Part shown: piece after piece, positions 1 through 4,745 of the stretch
Numbering within the stretch: position 1 is the first letter of the stretch
Layout of the letters: every line of letters starts with the position of its first letter
DNA from: Pseudomonadota bacterium
Lineage (GTDB): Bacteria; Pseudomonadota; Gammaproteobacteria; Xanthomonadales; Xanthomonadaceae
Length of the DNA stretch: 6,221 nt
NCBI GenBank assembly: GCA_023439425.1
Contig: JAEXNZ010000421.1
Coordinates: 1 to 6,221 of the forward strand
Direction: 5' to 3'
The notes under the pieces: model-generated
The model's database searches: none
What the model saw: only the letters and a program-made list of their open reading frames with translations
What the model was told of the DNA's origin: nothing
Program-made: the position numbers and the translations under genes

Positions 1-74
1 TAGAGCCACGCCCTGCGTGGCTTCGCGGTGTCGGCAGAATCCGCTTGGCGCAGCCACGCAGGGCGTGGCTCTAC
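1..74. repeat. SMAG (GTAG-type REP) inverted pair, copy A
   Basis: Two palindromic units face each other. The left one (1-22) reads TAGAGCCACGCCCTGCGTGG and on to CT; the first G of its GTAG lies one base outside the window. The right one (52-74) is its reverse complement and ends in CTAC. Each unit folds alone (AGCCACGC / GCGTGGCT, 8-bp arms, 3-nt loop), and the two units can also pair with each other across a 29-base spacer. GTAG-headed hairpins of this size match the SMAG elements of Stenotrophomonas, REP-type sequences thought to be moved by RAYT transposases. The pair sits at the 3' end of the lipoprotein gene and contains its stop codon, so it probably forms the end of that mRNA. Confidence 0.85.
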
Positions 75-739
75 GTCGGCGTGCGGCAGCTCAACCGGGT
101 GCCATAGAACGCCAGCGTGACCTCGCCCTGGTGTTCCCACAACTCCACGCCCTCGCGGGTGTAGCGCGCGCCACTGGCTGCCGGAGCCAGGAAGGCGATG
201 GCTTGATCCTGCCCTAGCCGTATCAACGCAGCCTTCGGCTCGATCTCGCTGTAGTAGGTCACCGCCAGCGGCTTGTCGCTGCCCTCGCAGACGAGGTTCA
301 CCGGCAAAGGTGCCGGGCCGGGCGTGGTCGCAATCTGCAGTTCGACGATGCGCGTCTGATAGGCCTCGACCAGGCAGCGCCGGGCATCCACCGCCTGCCA
401 ACACGCATCGCGCCCTTTGACCCAGCCGCGCTGCTCGGCGTCGATATCCAACTCATCCGGGCTGGTCTGTGCGGCCTTGTAAAGCTCAGCCAGCCGCCGA
501 TCCAGCGCTGACAGTTCGGCATCGTTGCAGACCTGCGTTTCCGCGTCGGAACTGGCTTGGTTGCAGTCGAACGATGGACCTTGCGCGGGGGCTGGCGTGG
601 GTGTGGGCGCAGGTACAGCGGGGGCCGTCGGTTCCGCCGCCACGGGTGGCTGCGCCGGCGATTCAGTCGGCGTGGGTTCGGGCTTGGAGCACGCCGCCAA
701 CGCAAGTGCAGCCAGGCCCAGCAGTAGGGGACGTTTCAT
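71..739 (-). CDS. Two-domain lysozyme-inhibitor lipoprotein (LprI/DUF1311 + MliC)
   Basis: Predicted outer-membrane lipoprotein of 222 aa that probably protects the cell wall by inhibiting lysozyme in the periplasm. Residues 1-16 are a lipoprotein signal ending in lipobox LAAC (lipidated C17; S18 at +2 fits outer-membrane sorting). Residues 18-55 are a Pro/Ala/Thr-rich linker. Residues 56-136 resemble LprI (DUF1311): C59, C71, C113 and C122, with the LDRRLAELY, QRGWVKGRDAC and CLVEAYQTRI signatures. Residues 148-219 resemble MliC: C151 and C218 bracket the domain, and S189-Y193 is the family's SGARY motif followed by LW. The ATG at 739 was chosen because the signal peptide starts there and GGAG precedes it by 5 nt; the longer open frame reaching 1099 is chance. 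The TAG stop lies in a SMAG repeat. The domain calls are from motif recognition; inhibition of lysozyme is inferred from the families. Confidence 0.85.
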   Translation of the reverse strand: MKRPLLLGLAALALAACSKPEPTPTESPAQPPVAAEPTAPAVPAPTPTPAPAQGPSFDCNQASSDAETQVCNDAELSALDRRLAELYKAAQTSPDELDIDAEQRGWVKGRDACWQAVDARRCLVEAYQTRIVELQIATTPGPAPLPVNLVCEGSDKPLAVTYYSEIEPKAALIRLGQDQAIAFLAPAASGARYTREGVELWEHQGEVTLAFYGTRLSCRTPT

Positions 740-881
740 GGGAGCTCCAGCACCCTGACGAGGGCCCCAGTCTGCCCTACCCCACGTCCAGACCACGTAG
801 AGCCGCGCCGAAGCAAGCGCAACGCGCTCGTAAGGATGAACGCGTCGCCACGCGCCCGGGCAATGACGGACCGGGATGCCC

Positions 882-945
882 GTAGAGCCGGGCTTGCCCG
901 GCTGGAGGTTCCCGAGCAGTCCCGGCCGGGCAAGCCCGGCTCTAC
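882..945. repeat. SMAG (GTAG-type REP) inverted pair, copy B
   Basis: The left unit (882-903) starts with GTAG and folds as AGCCGGGC-TT-GCCCGGCT. The right unit (925-945) is the mirror form, GCCGGGC-AA-GCCCGGC, and ends in CTAC. They are separated by about 20 bases. The layout is the same as the pair at 1-74 (GTAG on both outer ends), but the arm sequence differs (CCGGGC instead of CCACGC), so it is a second sequence variant. The pair lies 11 bases beyond the stop codon of the epimerase gene, where it could stabilise or end that transcript. A possible decayed half-copy, GTAGAGCCGCGCC, lies at 797-809. The rest of the gap 740-881 shows no convincing promoter for the lipoprotein gene. Confidence 0.85.
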
Positions 946-956
946 GACAGCCCCCA

Positions 957-1841
957 TCACACGCCGCAATCGGCGCGGCGCTTCTCCGGCAGCACTTCAA
1001 TACTGCCCACGGCCAACTGTTCCAGCACCGCCTCCGGCCCACGCCGGCTGACCCAGCCCAGCCCCTCCCGCGCCGCCGATGCATCATGAATGCGGTCAAC
1101 TACCGGCAGCGCCCAACCACGTCGGTCGTACTCGGCCAGCCACTGCGGGCAGCGCAGCGCCAGCACCTCACGCGGATGCGTGACCAGCGCCTCACAGTCC
1201 TCACGCTGGAACGGCGTACTACCGCTGGCGATGTAACGCTGGAACGCCGGCCCGCCATTACCCAGCGCCGCCACATGCGCATCGGCTACATCGCGCACGT
1301 CCACGCCACGATGCAGGCGATACAGCAACATGCGGTCGGGCGTTTCCGGGAAACAACGCGACATGCGGATTACCCGCACCTGAAAGTCTTCGTTCGCCAT
1401 TTCCTCCAAGCCTTGCTCGGCGGCCAGCTTGGAGCGGTGATACACGGTGCGGGGTTGCGGCACGGTCTGCTCGTCCACCCAGGTGCACTGCCCCGGCGTA
1501 ATGGCATGTCCGTACAACGCCGTCGTACTGGTAAACACCAACCGCCGGACGCCCGCCTCGCGTGACAAACGGGCAAGGGTCAGCGTGCCATCTACATTGA
1601 TTCGCTTGAATTCGCTCTCGCTGTGCAACGGCACATGCGGGGCATGCAACGCGGCCGCATGGATGACCGCATCCACGCCCTCCAGCGCAGTCGCCAGCAC
1701 GTGTGGATCGGTGACATCGCCGACGTGGCGGGTGGTCGCAAAGGGGGTGCGGTCGATCCCGACCACCTCGTGGCGCGCGGCCAGTGCACCAAAGATGGCG
1801 CGCCCGACCCGGCCTGAACTTCCTGTCAGAAGAATCTTCAC
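957..1841 (-). CDS. NAD-dependent epimerase/dehydratase (extended SDR)
   Basis: Cytoplasmic Rossmann-fold oxidoreductase of 294 aa, of the extended short-chain dehydrogenase/reductase family that often acts on nucleotide sugars. The N-terminal dinucleotide loop is TGSSGRVG (6-13). D30 after the second strand favours NAD over NADP. Further family marks are GDVTD (41-45), HAAA (61-64), INVDGT (81-86), the catalytic region FTSTTALYG (103-111) and the YHRSK active site (Y134, K138). DVRDVADAHV (181-190) matches the conserved segment before the substrate domain. The start is GTG at 1841: no in-frame ATG lies upstream before a stop, and translation from GTG begins exactly with MKILLTG. The Shine-Dalgarno is weak. 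Length is slightly short for the family (about 300-350), but both ends look intact. The substrate cannot be told from sequence, and the neighbours do not form a sugar pathway. Confidence 0.88.
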   Translation of the reverse strand: MKILLTGSSGRVGRAIFGALAARHEVVGIDRTPFATTRHVGDVTDPHVLATALEGVDAVIHAAALHAPHVPLHSESEFKRINVDGTLTLARLSREAGVRRLVFTSTTALYGHAITPGQCTWVDEQTVPQPRTVYHRSKLAAEQGLEEMANEDFQVRVIRMSRCFPETPDRMLLYRLHRGVDVRDVADAHVAALGNGGPAFQRYIASGSTPFQREDCEALVTHPREVLALRCPQWLAEYDRRGWALPVVDRIHDASAAREGLGWVSRRGPEAVLEQLAVGSIEVLPEKRRADCGV

Positions 1842-1885
1842 TGTGGAGCACTTATCAGCGCCCGGGACCTACCGGGATGGGGGCG

Positions 1886-1891
1886 ATTGTA
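1886..1891 (-). promoter_or_regulatory. Probable -10 box of the epimerase gene
   Basis: On the minus strand this reads TACAAT, 5 of 6 matches to TATAAT, and would start transcription about 35-40 bases before the GTG. The normal position of a -35 box is occupied by the SMAG palindrome at 1892-1914, and no good -35 hexamer is seen 16-18 bases upstream. The call rests on the -10 alone. Confidence 0.4.
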
Positions 1892-1914
1892 GTAGAGCCA
1901 CGCCCTGCGTGGCT
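1892..1914 (+). repeat. SMAG (GTAG-type REP) single copy
   Basis: GTAG followed by AGCCACGC-CCT-GCGTGGCT, an 8-bp stem with a 3-nt loop. It has the same arm sequence as the two units of the pair at 1-74. It stands alone, without an inverted partner, between the divergent epimerase and paralogue genes, directly against the -10 candidate at 1886-1891. Confidence 0.85.
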
Positions 1915-1997
1915 GGGCCAAATGCGACCCTGCTGCAAGCTGCGAAAGCGGTCACGCTTGCCATGCGACGCCCCGTCCAGAATCCTCACCCGGCACA

Positions 1998-2031
1998 ACA
2001 CTTGCAGTGTGCACGGCATCCCCACTACGCT
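1998..2031 (+). promoter_or_regulatory. Weak promoter candidate with a short palindrome, ahead of the tandem secreted-protein genes
   Basis: TTGCAG at 2002-2007 (4 of 6 to TTGACA) and TACGCT at 2026-2031 (3 of 6 to TATAAT) are 18 bases apart and would give a leader of about 30 bases. The palindrome ACACT-TGC-AGTGT (1998-2010) covers the -35 candidate and could be an operator. The boxes are poor and the palindrome is short, so this is only the best candidate in the gap 1915-2065. Confidence 0.25.
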
Positions 2032-2065
2032 CGCCCATTACCATGAAACAAGGACGTTGCACACT

Positions 2066-2917
2066 ATGCCTTCGACATTGATTCGCCAGGCGTCACACCG
2101 CTCAACCCGACATGCTGGAGCCCGACTGGTGGCCACCGCACTCATCCTTGCCGCCGCCATCGTCGCCCCTGCTGCCAGCGCAGAGACCTTGACCGAGCGG
2201 CTGAAGGCCCCGGACCAGGCTGCGATGGAGTTCACTTTGCAGCTCGTCATGGCAAGCGGCCCGGAGGGTGCAAAGTCGCTGAGCAGCGAGGAGAACCTCG
2301 CGCGCATCAAGACCGTGGGCGGCATGAAGCAACTGCTGGACGAATCCACCTATACCGACGCCGAGATCACCCATCTGCTGGGCTCATGCGAGAGCGCCGC
2401 CACCATCGTGCGTGCATTGATGATGTACGGCAATGCACCGACCAGCGCGGGAGAGCTGAAGAGTCCCGATTTCCTGCGGCGCACCCAGCAGGGAATGGCC
2501 GCCAACATTGGTCGGTTCGACGCGCAGATGGCAGAGCTGATGCCGCTAGCCCTACGTTGTAAGGTACCGGCGATAAAGACGCTCCAGAACCAGGTCTCGA
2601 CCCAGCCCTCCGAAGAAGAAAACGCGCCCAGGGACGCCATCCTCAAGGCCCGCGCGGAATTGTCCCATGCCTATGAGAGCGGCCTGATTGTTCTGGGGAG
2701 TGCGGCTGCCGGAGAACAACTCAGGCAATCCATGGCGACAGCCCTGGAAGAGACCGCATCGAGCTATGCCCCGGCGCTCGACCTGGCCAAGCGCCATTCC
2801 ATTGCAACGCGCATTCGCGAAATGACGGAGAGGGCCAAGCCTGGCGCTCGCGATGGGCTGGGACGCATGGCGGAAGCATTTGAAATCACGAGCTGCACCG
2901 GCTTATGCACCTACTGA
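2066..2917 (+). CDS. Secreted protein of unknown family, first of a tandem pair
   Basis: I do not recognise the family. The 283-aa product has a signal peptide: arginines in the first 20 residues, a hydrophobic stretch 21-37, and a probable cleavage site ASA|E after residue 39, so the mature 244-aa protein should be periplasmic or exported. The mature part reads as mostly helical, without membrane segments or known catalytic motifs. Cysteines C108, C165, C277 and C281 all recur in the downstream gene's product, which suggests two disulfides. Shared motifs are KQLLDE (88-93), LMM-x-G (118-122), LMPLALRC (158-165) and the ending CTGLCTY. The ATG at 2066 has AAGGA upstream with 11 bases spacing and starts the signal peptide; the open frame upstream to 1784 crosses the SMAG repeat and epimerase start and is chance. 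The next gene starts 14 bases after the stop. Confidence 0.8.
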   Translation: MPSTLIRQASHRSTRHAGARLVATALILAAAIVAPAASAETLTERLKAPDQAAMEFTLQLVMASGPEGAKSLSSEENLARIKTVGGMKQLLDESTYTDAEITHLLGSCESAATIVRALMMYGNAPTSAGELKSPDFLRRTQQGMAANIGRFDAQMAELMPLALRCKVPAIKTLQNQVSTQPSEEENAPRDAILKARAELSHAYESGLIVLGSAAAGEQLRQSMATALEETASSYAPALDLAKRHSIATRIREMTERAKPGARDGLGRMAEAFEITSCTGLCTY

Positions 2918-2920
2918 GGA
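2916..2920 (+). promoter_or_regulatory. Ribosome binding site overlapping the upstream stop codon
   Basis: GAGGA overlaps the TGA stop (2915-2917) of the first paralogue gene and lies 11 bases before the ATG at 2932, the same spacing as AAGGA before the first gene's ATG at 2066. This favours 2932 over the alternative in-frame ATGs at 2905 (inside the first gene) and 2923 (only 2 bases from the site), and it suggests translational coupling. Confidence 0.6.
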
Positions 2921-2931
2921 CGATGCAGCAC

Positions 2932-3780
2932 ATGACCTCGCATACTTTCCCCCTGCCGTCTGCCGTGCGTCAGCACGGCCGGCGTCTGCTCGTGGCCGTT
3001 GTCTGTACATCGGTACTGTGGAGCATGCCGGCCGCAGCCTTGGATGACCTCGCTGCACGTGTCGCCGCGCAGGAAAAGGCGACGCAGGAGTACAAGCTGC
3101 TGTTGCTGGATGCCGCTGGTACGAACAACCCGGCAAAGCTCGACGAATCGCATGCGCAAGCGCTGGTGCGCCGCATTGCTGACAGGAAGCAGTTGCTTGA
3201 TGAAGTCCAGTACCAGCCAGAAGACTTCGTGCGCCTGCAAGGCGTCTGTGGCAACGTCTCAAGTACGGTCAAGTCGCTGATGATGTCAGGCGTCGCCACT
3301 CCCACACCGGAAGGCGTGCCATTGGACGAACACTTGAAGAAGGCGGCTGATCAGGTCAATCAGAACATGGTGCGCCATGAATCAGAGATGGCGCAGCTGC
3401 TGCCATTCATGCTTCGCTGCATCACACCACAGGTAACGCTGGCCGCAAAGCATTTTCAGACGCTCAGGATTGTTGAGATCACCCAGATTCGCCTTGGCGG
3501 GCTACAGCAGGCCCGTGATGGCTACACCACCATGTTCGCTGGCAGCCTGAAGGTCATTGATGATGGTGATGACACGCCCGAACTGCGCAGCGCGCTGATC
3601 AGCGCCATGGTCGACAGCGCCCCCGCCCTTGCAAAGCTGCTCAAGGTGACTCAACGCGCACCGATGGCCCGAAGCATCCGAGCCACGGCAGCGCGCCTGG
3701 ACAAGGAGCAGCGTACGGCACTGGAGCAGGTAGCTGCTGTATTCGACGACACGCGCTGCGAAGACCTCTGCACTTACTGA
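2932..3780 (+). CDS. Secreted protein of unknown family, second of a tandem pair
   Basis: Paralogue of the preceding gene, 282 aa, family not recognised. Signal peptide: RQHGRR (13-18), a hydrophobic stretch 19-33, and a probable cleavage site AAA|LDD after residue 36, giving a mature exported protein of about 246 aa. Cysteines C106, C163, C276 and C280 line up with those of the first protein. Shared motifs are KQLLDE (86-91), LMM-x-G (116-120), LLPFMLRC (156-163) and the ending CEDLCTY. By eye, 27 of about 95 ungapped positions are identical over residues 81-175, so the duplication is old. The start at 2932 gives a length and initiation region matching the sister gene; ATGs at 2923 and 2905 are alternatives. 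No gene of recognisable function accompanies the pair, so its role remains open. Co-transcription with the first gene is inferred from the 14-base gap. Confidence 0.8.
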   Translation: MTSHTFPLPSAVRQHGRRLLVAVVCTSVLWSMPAAALDDLAARVAAQEKATQEYKLLLLDAAGTNNPAKLDESHAQALVRRIADRKQLLDEVQYQPEDFVRLQGVCGNVSSTVKSLMMSGVATPTPEGVPLDEHLKKAADQVNQNMVRHESEMAQLLPFMLRCITPQVTLAAKHFQTLRIVEITQIRLGGLQQARDGYTTMFAGSLKVIDDGDDTPELRSALISAMVDSAPALAKLLKVTQRAPMARSIRATAARLDKEQRTALEQVAAVFDDTRCEDLCTY

Positions 3781-3805
3781 AGGCAGCCTTCGGGGTGGGG
3801 GTACA

Positions 3806-3831
3806 TGAAAAAGGCGCTCAACGAGCGCCTT
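3806..3831 (-). terminator. Intrinsic terminator of tRNA-Lys
   Basis: The stem AAGGCGCTC / GAGCGCCTT (9 bp, 3-nt loop, 3811-3831) is followed on the minus strand by more T residues, giving a run of five T across the stem end (CCTTTTTC). It lies 16 bases beyond the CCA end of the tRNA. On the plus strand the same stem lacks a U-tract (CCTTGAATC) but may still help end the convergent paralogue transcript. Confidence 0.8.
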
Positions 3832-3847
3832 GAATCATTGAAGCAAC

Positions 3848-3923
3848 TGGTGGGCCGTGAAGGATTCGAACCTTCGACCAAAAGATTAAAAGTCTTCTGC
3901 TCTACCGACTGAGCTAACGGCCC
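3848..3923 (-). tRNA. tRNA-Lys (anticodon UUU)
   Basis: A complete 76-nt cloverleaf with encoded CCA (3848-3850). Acceptor stem GGGCCGT pairs with ACGGCCC. The D arm is GCTC...GAGC and the anticodon arm GAAGA-CTTTTAA-TCTTT, with anticodon TTT at 3890-3888. The T arm is GAAGG-TTCGAAT-CCTTC and the discriminator base is A. It decodes AAA and AAG. It has its own promoter and terminator and lies downstream of queC on the same strand, an arrangement familiar from other gammaproteobacteria. Lysine tRNA is not a target of queuosine, which is placed in tRNAs with GUN anticodons, so closeness to queE-queC is positional and not functional. Confidence 0.97.
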
Positions 3924-3956
3924 ATTGCTGCCCCTGGCATTGCGCCGGGGGTGCGC

Positions 3957-3984
3957 ATTCTAACCCACTTTGGCGGCCTGTCAC
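3957..3984 (-). promoter_or_regulatory. Promoter of tRNA-Lys
   Basis: On the minus strand, -35 GTGACA (3984-3979, 5 of 6) and -10 TAGAAT (3962-3957, 5 of 6) are 16 bases apart. The bases just after the -10 are GC-rich (GCGCACC), as in the discriminators of stringently controlled stable-RNA promoters. The expected start near 3950 leaves a leader of about 25 bases before the mature tRNA. The -35 lies within 30 bases of the queC stop and overlaps a dyad (3981-3997). Confidence 0.75.
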
Positions 3985-4005
3985 ACCCGCCGTGTGAATC
4001 CGGGC

Positions 4006-4671
4006 TCAGACGTAACGGGTGGGGTCGGCCACGCCGGCGTCGGCAAAGCCCTGCGCGCGCAGGCGGCAGGCGTCGCAGTGACCGCAGGCACGGCCCTGTT
4101 CGTCGGCGTTGTAGCAGGACACGGTCAGGCCGAAATCCACGCCCAGGCGCACGCCTTCGCGCACGATTTCGGCCTTGCTCAGGAACTGCAGCGGCGCGTG
4201 CACCTGGATGCCCGCCCCTTCCACACCGGCCTTGGTGGCCAGGTTCGCCAGGGTCTGGAAGGCCTGGATGAACTCCGGGCGGCAGTCCGGGTAGCCGGAA
4301 TAGTCCACCGCGTTGACGCCGCAGAAGATGTCGCTGGCACCGAGAACCTCGGCCCAGCCCAGCGCTACCGACAGCATGATGGTGTTGCGGGCCGGCACAT
4401 AGGTGACCGGAATGCCCTCGCCGCCCGCCTCGGGCACGTCGATGTCATCGGTCAGGGCGGAACCGCCGATGCTGCGCAGGTCCACGTTGACGGTCTTGTG
4501 CGCGACCACGCCCAGGGCCTTGGCCACGTTGGCGGCGGCGTCCAGTTCCGAGGTGTGGCGTTGGCCATAGCGCACGCTCAGGGCGTGTACGGCGAAGCCC
4601 TGCTCACGGGCGATGGCAATGACGGCGGCGGAATCCATGCCGCCGGAAAGAAGCACGACTGCGTTCTTCAT
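4006..4671 (-). CDS. queC: 7-cyano-7-deazaguanine synthase QueC
   Basis: Cytoplasmic ATP-dependent enzyme of 221 aa that converts 7-carboxy-7-deazaguanine (CDG) and ammonia to preQ0, an intermediate of queuosine in tRNA. The PP-loop ATP site SGGMDS is at 9-14. Other family segments are VRYGQRH (33-39), YVPARNTI (91-98) and GVNAVDYSGYPDCRPEF (118-134). The C-terminal zinc site is C186, C196, C199 and C202 (CGHCDAC pattern). Length and motifs are those of a complete QueC. The ATG at 4671 starts the standard MKNAVVLLSGG and has GGA 8 bases upstream; ATGs at 4680 and 4704 would add residues before the first strand. It follows queE by 74 bases on the same strand and uses the product of QueE, so the two are probably co-transcribed. 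Confidence 0.97.
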   Translation of the reverse strand: MKNAVVLLSGGMDSAAVIAIAREQGFAVHALSVRYGQRHTSELDAAANVAKALGVVAHKTVNVDLRSIGGSALTDDIDVPEAGGEGIPVTYVPARNTIMLSVALGWAEVLGASDIFCGVNAVDYSGYPDCRPEFIQAFQTLANLATKAGVEGAGIQVHAPLQFLSKAEIVREGVRLGVDFGLTVSCYNADEQGRACGHCDACRLRAQGFADAGVADPTRYV

Positions 4672-4745
4672 GAAATACATCCGGTGGGTTGTGGGGACCA
4701 GCACGCTGTCCCGCGCCGGGATACTTCAGGGAACCACGAGCGGGC

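Noticed and set aside
1..945. Repeats as a CRISPR array
   Set aside because: The units are palindromic, carry GTAG heads, occur as inverted pairs with unequal spacing, and match REP-type elements.
740..1099. Upstream in-frame extension of the lipoprotein frame by 120 residues
   Set aside because: It crosses the SMAG pair and overlaps the epimerase in another frame. The lipoprotein signal and a good GGAG site define the start at 739.
876..1565. Plus-strand open frame of 229 codons antisense to the epimerase
   Set aside because: Composition mirrors the epimerase coding strand, it runs through the SMAG pair, and no domain or ribosome site is seen.
1784..2065. Upstream extension of the first paralogue frame
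   Set aside because: It crosses the epimerase start and the SMAG copy. The signal peptide and AAGGA site fix the start at 2066.
3779..3791. Hairpin GAAGG-CAG-CCTTC as terminator of the second paralogue gene
   Set aside because: Only a 5-bp stem overlapping the stop codon, followed by a G-rich run and no T-tract.
3848..4671. Functional link between tRNA-Lys and the queuosine genes
   Set aside because: Queuosine is placed at position 34 of GUN anticodons; the UUU anticodon is not a substrate.
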